Below, in pieces: positions 1-5,388 of a stretch of DNA of 6,571 nt (position 1 is its first letter; every line of letters begins with the position of its first letter). Under the pieces are notes generated by a model that saw only the letters and a program-made list of their open reading frames with translations, made no database searches and was not told the DNA's origin. Source of the DNA: an uncultured Collinsella sp. GTDB taxonomy: Bacteria; Actinomycetota; Coriobacteriia; Coriobacteriales; Coriobacteriaceae. Location of the stretch: contig CABUTH010000105.1 in assembly GCA_902494465.1 (NCBI GenBank), positions 1 through 6,571 on the forward strand, written 5' to 3'. The translations under genes were made by a program, and so were the position numbers.

Positions 1-80
1 GACGGCTCACACGTTACAAGCAGGTACTGCCCGCCCTCGTCGCTCTCAAACAAAACCACCCGATCATCAAACAGCTCCAT
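1..80 (-). CDS. N-terminal 26 codons of an unidentified protein (cut by window edge)
   Basis: Reading the minus strand from base 80, an ATG opens a frame that stays open to the edge. It begins MELFDDRVVLFESDEGGQYL and continues LVTCEP. A purine-rich ribosome site (AAAGGGGA) lies about 5 bases upstream, and an in-frame TAA lies just above that, so this ATG is the only sensible start. The peptide is acidic, alternates hydrophobic and charged residues like a beta-rich domain, and has no signal peptide or membrane segment in the visible part. I do not recognise the family. It lies downstream of serS but is separated from it by a terminator, and a LexA-like palindrome sits about 60 bases above the start, so it probably has its own promoter. 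Function cannot be assigned from so short a piece. Confidence 0.6.
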   Translation of the reverse strand, partial: MELFDDRVVLFESDEGGQYLLVTCEP

Positions 81-131
81 CGCGTCCCCTTTCTCTCGCT
101 CTTATTTAGCAAAAGCATAGCAGGTAGATTG

Positions 132-152
132 CTGTATACAGAACAGTTGTTC
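132..152. promoter_or_regulatory. Candidate LexA-like operator (GAAC-N4-GTTC) with adjoining palindrome
   Basis: Bases 141-152 read GAACAGTTGTTC, which matches the GAAC-N4-GTTC core of the LexA/SOS box of Gram-positive bacteria and actinobacteria. Immediately adjacent, 132-141 is a perfect 10-bp palindrome, CTGTATACAG. On the minus strand the latter supplies TATACA as a possible -10 hexamer (138-133), with only a weak -35 (AAAACA, 161-156). A second possible -10 is TATGCT (119-114). Either choice puts the palindrome inside or against the promoter of the partial gene starting at base 80. The core match is direct; operator function and LexA as the binder are inferred. A single match to an 8-base core can arise by chance. 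Confidence 0.35.
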
Positions 153-202
153 GTGTGTTTTCTATTGAGCTGTCCGCACGGCATGGTATGGACCTGCGCA
201 CG

Positions 203-233
203 AAATAGGGCGCCCCCGAAGGAGCGCCCTTGC
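203..233 (-). terminator. serS terminator (10-bp stem, UUCG tetraloop)
   Basis: Arms 207-216 and 221-230 pair over 10 positions with one G-U wobble. In the minus-strand transcript they enclose a UUCG tetraloop, an unusually stable loop. The hairpin begins about 24 bases after the serS stop codon. The downstream tail is only a short U run (ATTTCG), so termination may be less than complete. The direction is taken from the UUCG loop and the position behind serS. Confidence 0.8.
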
Positions 234-253
234 ATATCGCCTATGCAGCCAAG

Positions 254-1537
254 TTACGCGACCGGCTCGATCTTCTCGAGGCCGCCCATGTAGGGACGCA
301 GGACCTCGGGGATCGTGATGGTGCCGTCGGCGTTCTGGTAGTTCTCCAGAATGGCAGCCATGGTACGACCAGCCGGCAGGCCGGAACCGTTAAGGGTGTG
401 CAGGTAGCGCGAACCCTTGAAGTTCTCGGGGTCGCGATACTTGATGTTGGCGCGGCGAGCCTGGAAGTCACCGCAGTTGGAGCAGGAGCTGATCTCCTTG
501 TAGGCGTTGTAGCTCGGCAGCCAGACCTCGACGTCGTAGGTCTGACGGGCAGAGAAGCCCAAGTCGCCGGTGCACAGGCTAATCACGCGATACGGAAGGC
601 CCAGCTGCTGCAGCAGGCACTCGGCCTCGGCGGTCATGCTCTCGAGCTCCTCGTCGGACTCCTCCGGCTTAGCGAACTTGACCATCTCGACCTTGTCGAA
701 CTCGTGCTGACGGATGATGCCGCGGGTGTCGCGACCGGCGGAACCGGCCTCCTCGCGGAAGCAGGGGGTGAAGGCGGTGTAGCGGCGCGGCAGGGTGTCG
801 GCGTCGAGGACCTCGCCGGCGTGCAGGTTGGTGAGCACGACCTCGGCGGTGGGGATCAGGAAGTTGTCACCCGAGACGTGATAGGCGTCGTCCTCGAACT
901 TGGGCAGCTGACCCGTGCCAAACATGGTCTGACGCTTGACGACGATGGGCGGCCACCACTCCTTAAAACCACGGCTGGTGTGCGTATCGAGGAAGAAGTT
1001 GATGAGGGCGCGCTCCAGGCGGGCGCCAGCGCCACCGAGAACGGTAAAACGGCTGCCGGAGAGCTTGTTGCCGCGCTCGAAGTCGAGGATGTCCAGATCG
1101 GTGCCCAGATCCCAATGCGGCTTAAAGTCGAAGTCGAACTCGCGCGGGGTGCCCCAACGACGGCGCTCAATATTCTCGTCCTCGTCCTTGCCGTACGGCG
1201 TGGCCTCGCAAGGAATGTTGGGCAGGTGAGCCATGAAGTCGTACTGCTCCTGCTCGAGAGCAGTACGGCGCTCGGCCAGACCGTCAATCTTCTCGTTGAC
1301 GGCGCGCACGGCCTCCTTGGCGGCCTCGGCCTCGTCCTTCTTGCCCTCCTTCATCAGGGCGCCGATCTTCTTGGACTCGGCATTACGCGTAGCCTGGAGC
1401 TCCTCGACCTCGGTGATGACGGCACGACGCTCGTCGTCGAGCTCAAAGAACTTCTCGCGATCCCAAGACGTCTGGCGGTTAGCCATGGCGACATCGATGG
1501 CATCGGGGTTCTCGCGAACAAACTTGATATCAAGCAT
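254..1537 (-). CDS. serS: Serine--tRNA ligase (seryl-tRNA synthetase)
   Basis: Cytosolic class II aminoacyl-tRNA synthetase that charges tRNA-Ser (and tRNA-Sec where present) with serine using ATP. The product is 427 residues, normal for bacterial SerRS. The N-terminal coiled-coil arm that grips the long variable arm of tRNA-Ser spans about residues 28-105 and is rich in Lys, Glu and Ala. The catalytic core shows the serine-binding PTAEV segment (229-233), motif 2 with [14 protein letters not shown] (260-273) followed by [25 protein letters not shown] (348-362), and motif 3 [19 protein letters not shown] (383-401). The start is set at the ATG of [10 protein letters not shown], 5 bases after GGAGG. 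An in-frame ATG nine codons upstream (base 1564) would add residues atypical of the family and would swallow that ribosome site. The gene is flanked by a divergent promoter region and its own terminator, so it is probably monocistronic. Confidence 0.97.
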   Translation of the reverse strand: MLDIKFVRENPDAIDVAMANRQTSWDREKFFELDDERRAVITEVEELQATRNAESKKIGALMKEGKKDEAEAAKEAVRAVNEKIDGLAERRTALEQEQYDFMAHLPNIPCEATPYGKDEDENIERRRWGTPREFDFDFKPHWDLGTDLDILDFERGNKLSGSRFTVLGGAGARLERALINFFLDTHTSRGFKEWWPPIVVKRQTMFGTGQLPKFEDDAYHVSGDNFLIPTAEVVLTNLHAGEVLDADTLPRRYTAFTPCFREEAGSAGRDTRGIIRQHEFDKVEMVKFAKPEESDEELESMTAEAECLLQQLGLPYRVISLCTGDLGFSARQTYDVEVWLPSYNAYKEISSCSNCGDFQARRANIKYRDPENFKGSRYLHTLNGSGLPAGRTMAAILENYQNADGTITIPEVLRPYMGGLEKIEPVA

Positions 1538-1566
1538 TAGATCCTCCGGCGATATACATTCCATTT

Positions 1567-1624
1567 AGGTTGCAACCTTGTACATGTATGGGCAAGTATA
1601 TACTTATGAGCGTTTACGACCCAA
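1567..1624. promoter_or_regulatory. Divergent promoter region for serS (-) and the small membrane protein gene (+)
   Basis: A perfect 12-bp palindrome, AAGTATATACTT (1594-1605), contains TATACT on both strands (1599-1604 forward, 1600-1595 reverse). On the minus strand a weak -35, TTGGGT (1624-1619), lies 18 bases away and would start a leader of about 50 bases for serS. On the plus strand TTGTAC (1578-1583) lies 15 bases away, a short spacer, and would give a leader of about 40 bases. Two other palindromes sit on the serS side: AGGTTGCAACCT (1567-1578) and TACATGTA (1581-1588). The hexamers are visible; promoter activity is inferred. Confidence 0.45.
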
Positions 1625-1648
1625 CTCAACTACGCAAGAAGGCACCCA

Positions 1649-1822
1649 ATGGACGCAGTTTTTTCCTTTTTGTTTGGCACCCGCACCGGTTTTGCCATCC
1701 TTTTCGCCGGCGGCATCCTGTTATTTGCGATTCTTGCCTTTGTAATGGAGAAGCGTACCCATAAGATGTACGTCGACCGCGGACCCAAGTCCGAGGATGA
1801 GGAAGACAGCTTCTGGGACTAA
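1649..1822 (+). CDS. Small single-pass membrane protein, 57 aa, function unknown
   Basis: A short plus-strand gene between divergent serS and convergent proC. ATG at 1649 is preceded by AGAAGG about 6 bases upstream. The frame is closed above by a TGA at 1607 with no other ATG, and ends TAA at 1820-1822. The protein begins MDAVFSFLFGTRTG. A hydrophobic helix rich in Gly, Ile, Leu and Phe spans about residues 13-33, then a basic EKRTHK cluster (34-39), then an acidic tail, PKSEDEEDSFWD (46-57). The basic residues just after the helix suggest the C-terminus is cytoplasmic. Its own promoter and ribosome site, the coherent helix/basic/acidic layout and a strong terminator immediately downstream all favour a real gene. 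From memory it resembles small uncharacterised coriobacterial proteins (possibly DUF6724), which I could not check. No function is claimed. Confidence 0.8.
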   Translation: MDAVFSFLFGTRTGFAILFAGGILLFAILAFVMEKRTHKMYVDRGPKSEDEEDSFWD

Positions 1823-1985
1823 CCTGCCAAAAAGGGACAGGTTTATTTTGATCGGTTTTATCTGGGCAAACGCAAGCGCCCCGCAACTGGAATTGAGCCA
1901 GTTGCGGGGCGCTTTTCGCTAAAAGGACAAAACCGCAGAAAATACCTGCCAAAAATAAACCCGTCTTTTTTTTGGTCGGTTTTAC
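1820..1985. repeat. Nested imperfect palindrome filling the gap between two convergent genes
   Basis: The stretch from the stop codon of the small membrane protein gene to the stop codon of proC is one long interrupted inverted repeat. The outer left arm (about 1823-1860) contains CCAAAAAGGGACAGGTTTAT and ends CGGTTTTA. The reverse complement of the outer right arm (about 1985-1946) contains GACGGGTTTATTTTTGG after a CC-plus-A-run, an imperfect but clear match. The right arm also holds a second CGGTTTT copy in reverse complement (near 1930-1936), so the arms differ by a small insertion. The centre is the perfect 17-bp stem at 1874-1914. The proC stop codon lies within the right arm edge. The repeat carries no coding potential. 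It may be a dispersed genus-specific intergenic element, but one copy cannot show that. Confidence 0.6.
1874..1918 (+). terminator. Strong bidirectional terminator hairpin between convergent genes
   Basis: Arms 1874-1890 (AAGCGCCCCGCAACTGG) and 1898-1914 are perfectly complementary over 17 bp with a 7-base loop (AATTGAG). On the plus strand the stem is followed by a short U run (TTTTCG), ending the small membrane protein transcript about 50 bases after its stop. On the minus strand the tail is poorer (GCGTTTGCCC), but the same stem lies about 70 bases beyond the proC stop and is the only strong hairpin available to it. Confidence 0.85.
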
Positions 1986-2752
1986 TGGAGAGTTGCGTCG
2001 ATTGCCTTGACCAGGGCGCTGCGCATGCCGGCGTCCTCGAGCGCAACGACGCCCTTGATGGTGGCACCACCGGGCGAGCATACGGCATCCTTCATCGCCG
2101 CAGGATGCTGACCAGTTGAAAGCTGCAACTTTGCCGTACCTAGCACCATCTGGCTCACAATGCGATAGGCATCGGCACGCGGGATACCGTGCTTGACCGC
2201 CGCATCGCCCAGGGCCTCGATTGCCATGGCGACAAATGCCGGAGCGCAACCACCCACCGTGCCGCCCACAAACAGCAGGCTCGTATCGAGCTCGACCACC
2301 GCACCGAGTTTGCCAAGCAGATCAAGCACCACGGCGCTCTGCTCATCACTAAGCGTGGAAGCCTTCTCGCAAGCGATGACGCCCTCGCCCACCGAAACCG
2401 GTGTGTTGGGCACCGTCGAGATATGCGCGACGCCCGGCAGGACCTGCTCCCACTTGGCACTGTCCCAGGTCCAGGCAACCGACAGAACGACCTTTTTGGC
2501 AAGAGCATCCTTGAGCGGGGCTAATACCTTCTCGATCATGTACGGCTTGACCGCAGCGACCACGATATCGGATGCGGAGACAACCTCGGCGGCATCGTGG
2601 CAGGCGACCATGCCGCGCGCCTCGCAGCGCTCAACCAGTGCGTCGTAGCGACCCGCGCAGGCGCACATGTCGCTCGCAGCTACACCGGCAGCGATCCAGC
2701 CATCGGCCATAGCGCTCGCCATATTGCCAAAACCGACAAATCCAATCTTCAT
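1982..2752 (-). CDS. proC: Pyrroline-5-carboxylate reductase
   Basis: Catalyses the last step of proline synthesis, reducing 1-pyrroline-5-carboxylate to L-proline with NAD(P)H in the cytosol. The 256-residue length is normal or slightly short for the family. The N-terminal Rossmann fold opens IGFVGFGNMASAM (3-15), a dinucleotide-binding glycine loop. VKPYMIEKVL (68-77) and TVPNTPVSVGEG (113-124) are typical of the family. The C-terminal dimerisation domain carries the family signature, CSPGGATIKGVVALED (225-240). The central segment usually written SGSGPAY reads GGTVGGCAPAF (163-173) here, a departure from the common form. The start ATG follows AAAGGA with 9 bases of spacing. It lies 73 bases downstream of rlmH with no clear promoter or terminator in between, so cotranscription with rlmH is possible. 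The stop codon touches a long palindrome. Confidence 0.95.
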   Translation of the reverse strand: MKIGFVGFGNMASAMADGWIAAGVAASDMCACAGRYDALVERCEARGMVACHDAAEVVSASDIVVAAVKPYMIEKVLAPLKDALAKKVVLSVAWTWDSAKWEQVLPGVAHISTVPNTPVSVGEGVIACEKASTLSDEQSAVVLDLLGKLGAVVELDTSLLFVGGTVGGCAPAFVAMAIEALGDAAVKHGIPRADAYRIVSQMVLGTAKLQLSTGQHPAAMKDAVCSPGGATIKGVVALEDAGMRSALVKAIDATLQ

Positions 2753-2825
2753 ATCTCATAGTCCTTTCAGACACATTCCTCAAAACGAAAGGTATTGTCC
2801 CACGCCATTGTTTCGTATTGCCGAC

Positions 2826-3296
2826 CTATTTGTGATACGGCTCGCCACGGCTGATCTTGCAGGCACGGTAAATCTGCTCTAGCAGCACCACACGCGCCAG
2901 GTTATGCGGCAAGGTAATGCGTCCAAAGCTGAGCATCTCGTCGGCGCGGGCGCGCACCTCATCACTCACGCCGTCCGAACCGCCGATTACAAAGGCAATG
3001 TCGCTGCTGCCTCGCAGCATAAGATCGTCGAGCCGCGCCGAGAGCTCCTCACTCGAACGCTCCTTGCCCTCGATAGCCAGCAGGATCACATGCGCCCGAG
3101 ACGGCAATGCAGCAAGAATTGCCGCCCCCTCCTTGTCGCGCGCGGCATCCACGCCGCCCGCCTTAGCCGGGTCGATATCGGCCACCTCGCGGATATCCAC
3201 CTTGGCATAGGCACCTAAGCGCTTGGTGTACTCAGCGCACGCGTCCTTCCAAAAGCGCTCCTTGAGCTTACCGACGCAAACGACGGTGTATTTCAC
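2826..3296 (-). CDS. rlmH: 23S rRNA (pseudouridine(1915)-N(3))-methyltransferase RlmH
   Basis: SPOUT-class (alpha/beta-knot) SAM-dependent methyltransferase that modifies pseudouridine 1915 in helix 69 of 23S rRNA, acting on the assembled 70S ribosome. The product is 156 residues, the usual length. The N-terminus MKYTVVCVGKLKERFWKDA (1-19) is typical. The SAM-binding knot appears as FVIGGSDGVSDEV (102-114), and the conserved C-terminus as LPHNLARVVLLEQIYRACKI (129-148) ending GEPYHK (151-156). The start codon is GTG, translated as Met. It begins 6 bases after the TAG of the upstream SPFH gene, and its Shine-Dalgarno AAGGAG is formed by the last two sense codons of that gene, which points to translational coupling. 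In many firmicutes rlmH stands alone near the origin; here it is second in a likely SPFH-rlmH operon. Confidence 0.96.
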   Translation of the reverse strand: MKYTVVCVGKLKERFWKDACAEYTKRLGAYAKVDIREVADIDPAKAGGVDAARDKEGAAILAALPSRAHVILLAIEGKERSSEELSARLDDLMLRGSSDIAFVIGGSDGVSDEVRARADEMLSFGRITLPHNLARVVLLEQIYRACKISRGEPYHK

Positions 3297-3302
3297 GCGC
3301 GC

Positions 3303-4241
3303 CTACTCCTTCGAACCGTTTTGAACTTTGCCGGCGGTCAGCATCTGCTCGAACATCGAGGCCGACTGCGAGAAATCGCTCGGCAGTACGACCGTCGAAG
3401 TTTTACCCGTGCGAGCGAACTCCGTCATCATCTCGGACCACTGCGTAAACATGAACAGCTGGTTGGCCTCGTCGTTGCCGACGCCCGTCTCCTGGATGAT
3501 CTCGAGTGAATCTTTGATGCCCAGCGCGATGGCCTTGCGCTGGTTGGCGATGCCCTCGCCCGCCTTTTCCATAGCCTCGGCCTCGGCGGTCGCCTCGGTG
3601 ACGCGCTTGATACGGTCTGCCTCGGCGAGCTCCTGTGCCGCAGCGCGCTTGCGCTGGGCGGCGTTGATGTCGTTCATGGAGTTCTCGACCTCGGTCGGCA
3701 GTGCGATTTTGGTGATGAGCGTCGACACGAGGGTGAAGCCGTAGGCAGCCATCTGCTCGGACACGGTGGCATTAACGTCCTTGGCGATGTCATCCTTCTT
3801 GGCAAAGACCTCATCGAGTGTGTAGACGGGAATCGAAGAGCGCAGAGCGTCGGTGATGAAGTCACGCATCTGGTCGACGGGCTCCTGCAGCATATAGTAG
3901 CTCTTGTAGATGCCCGAATCTGCCGGGCCGGCGCCCATGTCATAGCTCACGTGGTACTGAGCAGAGACCTCAAGGCCGATGGTCACGTTGTCCTGGGTCT
4001 TAACGTCGATGCCAAAACCGTTTTTCATGGTGCGCAGACTCACCGTGGCGGCCTTGCGGTCGATCACGGGCACCTTCATGTGGAAGCCCGCGTTGACGAT
4101 GCGGTTAAACTTGCCCAGACGCTCGATGATCACGGCATGCTGTTGTTCAACGACATAGCAGGCGTTGGGAAGCAGTAACAACAAAATGATGATGGGAATC
4201 AAAAGGCTGGTAAGGGCGGCGATGATACCGGACAACAGCAT
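3303..4241 (-). CDS. SPFH/band 7 membrane protein, HIR-like
   Basis: Membrane-anchored SPFH (stomatin/prohibitin/flotillin/HflK-C) protein of 312 residues. An N-terminal hydrophobic anchor spans about residues 4-25, followed by the SPFH domain (about 28-185): VEQQHAVIIERLGKFNRIVNAG (31-52), then a KTQDNV motif (81-86), a characteristic KSYYMLQEP segment (113-121), and VNATVSEQMAAYGF (156-169). An Ala/Glu-rich coiled coil follows (about 190-235), then GIANQRKAIALGIKDSL (230-246) and a C-terminal TQWSEMMTEF segment (266-275). The motif order resembles plant hypersensitive-induced-reaction (HIR) proteins and their bacterial homologues more than HflK/HflC. Such proteins form membrane-associated oligomers; the substrate or partner here is unknown. 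The start is placed at MLLSGIIAAL because GAGGAG lies just upstream; an ATG seven codons earlier (base 4262) lies upstream of that ribosome site. No NfeD-type partner gene is adjacent. rlmH follows by 6 bases. Confidence 0.9.
   Translation of the reverse strand: MLLSGIIAALTSLLIPIIILLLLLPNACYVVEQQHAVIIERLGKFNRIVNAGFHMKVPVIDRKAATVSLRTMKNGFGIDVKTQDNVTIGLEVSAQYHVSYDMGAGPADSGIYKSYYMLQEPVDQMRDFITDALRSSIPVYTLDEVFAKKDDIAKDVNATVSEQMAAYGFTLVSTLITKIALPTEVENSMNDINAAQRKRAAAQELAEADRIKRVTEATAEAEAMEKAGEGIANQRKAIALGIKDSLEIIQETGVGNDEANQLFMFTQWSEMMTEFARTGKTSTVVLPSDFSQSASMFEQMLTAGKVQNGSKE
3306..3311 (-). promoter_or_regulatory. Ribosome binding site of rlmH, encoded within the end of the SPFH gene
   Basis: AAGGAG on the minus strand is also the final Lys-Glu codon pair of the SPFH gene, directly before its TAG. 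It stands 9 bases from the GTG of rlmH and supports that non-ATG start. Ribosomes finishing the SPFH gene pass through this site, as expected for coupled translation. Confidence 0.75.
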
Positions 4242-4273
4242 GGTCTCTCCTCTGATAGGCATACGTTGGCACT

Positions 4274-4303
4274 AGGATACCCGCACAAGGAGATCGTACA
4301 CAA
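4274..4303 (-). promoter_or_regulatory. Candidate promoter for the SPFH-rlmH(-proC) unit
   Basis: On the minus strand TTGTGT (4303-4298) and TATCCT (4279-4274) are separated by 18 bases. The predicted start point falls about 25 bases before the SPFH ATG, just beyond the tRNA-Leu terminator. It matches four of six consensus positions in each hexamer, so it is reasonable but unproven. Confidence 0.45.
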
Positions 4304-4330
4304 CAAAAAAGCTCCCATTGCTGGGAGCTC
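4304..4330 (-). terminator. Rho-independent terminator after tRNA-Leu
   Basis: Arms 4310-4317 and 4322-4329 (AGCTCCCA / TGGGAGCT) form a perfect 8-bp stem with a 4-base loop (GCAA in the minus transcript). It is followed on the minus strand by six T residues. It begins about 12 bases beyond the 3' end of the tRNA and would also end any tatD read-through. Confidence 0.9.
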
Positions 4331-4340
4331 TTTCATTTAA

Positions 4341-4427
4341 TGGTGCGGGCGAAAGGACTTGAACCTTCATGGGGTTGCCCCCATACGGACCTGAACCGTA
4401 CGCGTCTGCCAATTCCGCCACGCCCGC
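4341..4427 (-). tRNA. tRNA-Leu, anticodon CAG
   Basis: The 87-base gene folds as a class II tRNA. The acceptor strands GCGGGCG and CGCCCGC pair fully, followed by an unpaired A and an encoded CCA. The anticodon stem TACGG/CCGTA encloses TTCAGGT, giving anticodon CAG, which reads the leucine codon CUG. The long variable arm TGGGG-GCAA-CCCCA and the T arm AAGG-TTCAAGT-CCTT fit tRNA-Leu, as does the D-arm sequence GGCGGAATTGGCAGACG. It lies between tatD and the SPFH gene, with its own promoter upstream and a terminator downstream. Confidence 0.98.
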
Positions 4428-4438
4428 GTGCAGGAATT

Positions 4439-4467
4439 AGAATAACGGAGCGCCATCGCGAACGCAA
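4439..4467 (-). promoter_or_regulatory. Promoter of tRNA-Leu
   Basis: TTGCGT (4467-4462) and TATTCT (4444-4439) on the minus strand are separated by exactly 17 bases. The -10 ends 11 bases before the mature tRNA 5' end, leaving a leader of only a few bases, as is usual for tRNA genes. It sits wholly in the short gap after the tatD stop codon. Confidence 0.75.
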
Positions 4468-4470
4468 GAA

Positions 4471-5388
4471 CTATTTTTGAAAAAGTTTGCAGGCATTTTC
4501 CCAAGCTGCTCGCGCGATTGCCTCAGCATCCCCGCCGGTACGATCGACACGGTCGTTGACCAGCGTGTTTGCCGTAATGGAGATCATTGCGGGCTCGCAT
4601 TCAAGACCGCGGATGGGCTCCGGAGCCATATACGGGCAATCCGTCTCGAACAAAATTCGATCGAGTGGGGTTGCCGCAAATGCCTCGCGCACATCGTCGT
4701 TGCGCTTAAAGGTGGCCGCACCGCCATAGGCGATATAGCAGCCCAAATCCACAAAGCGCTCCATCGTGGCGCGGTCCTCGCCAAAACAGTGCAGCACACA
4801 ACCAGCCTGGGGCACACCCACCTCGCGCAGTACGTTGTACGCATCAACGTGCGAGGTGCGCTCCCCATCCGAGTCCTCGTGACGCAGGTGCAGCTCCACC
4901 GGCACATTGCGGCGCACGGCAAGCTCGAGCTGGCGCGCCATGCAATCAATCTGCACGTTATGGGGTGCCGGCGCGATATCGTCGTCATAGTCCATGTGAT
5001 AGTCCAGGCCGATTTCGCCAATACCGGCGCATAAGGGGTCATCAAGTGCCGCAACGACCTGTGCATGAACGTCGTCGGTATAGTCCGGCGCGCCATACGG
5101 ATGCACGCCGGCAAGATACTTGATCTGCGGGATATCCTGCATCGGAAGAATCTCGCGCACCAGCCAGTCGCTATAGTCCGCCACGCTGCGCTTGTCGGCA
5201 ATGGGGTCGAACATCGTCACCAACAGGTCGACGCCCGCGGCTTTGGCGCGCACGAGCGTCTCGGGCACATCCTTGCCCCAAAACGAAAGCAGATGTGCAT
5301 GCGTGTCGGCAAGCGGCGCCAAGGGCACGGGACAAGCAACCGTCTTCTTTTTCTTGGTAAACGTCACGCGTTCGGCATTAGGCGTCAT
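4471..5388 (-). CDS. tatD: TatD family metal-dependent hydrolase (DNase)
   Basis: Cytosolic TIM-barrel hydrolase of the amidohydrolase-like TatD family, known as a metal-dependent 3'-5' DNase linked to DNA repair and DNA turnover. The product is 305 residues, against about 255-265 for typical members. The metal ligands are visible in order: HxH in ADTHAHL (His30, His32), Glu125 in GIGEIGLDYH, His167 in VELHLRH, His200 in VLHCFGE, and Asp250 in FETDCPYMAPEP. The family normally begins at the DTHAHL strand, so residues 1-24 (containing KKKK at 12-15) are an extra basic N-terminus. No other Met occurs before the HxH motif, so the start is firm. It overlaps the end of rsmA by 11 bases (ATGACGCCTAA) and has GGGAG just upstream, so the two genes are almost certainly cotranscribed and translationally coupled. 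Confidence 0.93.
   Translation of the reverse strand: MTPNAERVTFTKKKKTVACPVPLAPLADTHAHLLSFWGKDVPETLVRAKAAGVDLLVTMFDPIADKRSVADYSDWLVREILPMQDIPQIKYLAGVHPYGAPDYTDDVHAQVVAALDDPLCAGIGEIGLDYHMDYDDDIAPAPHNVQIDCMARQLELAVRRNVPVELHLRHEDSDGERTSHVDAYNVLREVGVPQAGCVLHCFGEDRATMERFVDLGCYIAYGGAATFKRNDDVREAFAATPLDRILFETDCPYMAPEPIRGLECEPAMISITANTLVNDRVDRTGGDAEAIARAAWENACKLFQK

Noticed and set aside
14..235. A 73-codon minus-strand frame between serS and the window edge
   Set aside because: It starts inside the serS terminator, has no ribosome site, and overlaps out of frame with the better-supported start at base 80.
230..1540. A 436-codon open frame on the plus strand opposite serS
   Set aside because: It mirrors serS almost exactly, its product is low-complexity (Leu/Val/Gly/Ala-rich) with no recognisable domain, and such antisense frames are common opposite GC-rich genes.
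1538..1564. Upstream ATG that would extend serS by nine codons
   Set aside because: The GGAGG ribosome site lies inside that extension and points to the ATG at 1537, where the canonical SerRS N-terminus begins.
1567..1648. Possible T-box or other riboswitch leader for serS
   Set aside because: The serS leader is only about 50-110 bases, with no T-box core sequence and no antiterminator/terminator pair visible.
1570..1764. A 64-codon plus-strand frame overlapping the small membrane protein gene
   Set aside because: It runs through the promoter region, has no suitable ribosome site and encodes an irregular Cys/His/Arg-rich peptide. The frame starting at 1649 has the ribosome site and coherent composition.
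1626..2249. A 207-codon minus-strand frame across the proC end and the palindrome
   Set aside because: It is out of frame with proC, runs through the terminator hairpin and into the opposite-strand gene, and shows no domain.
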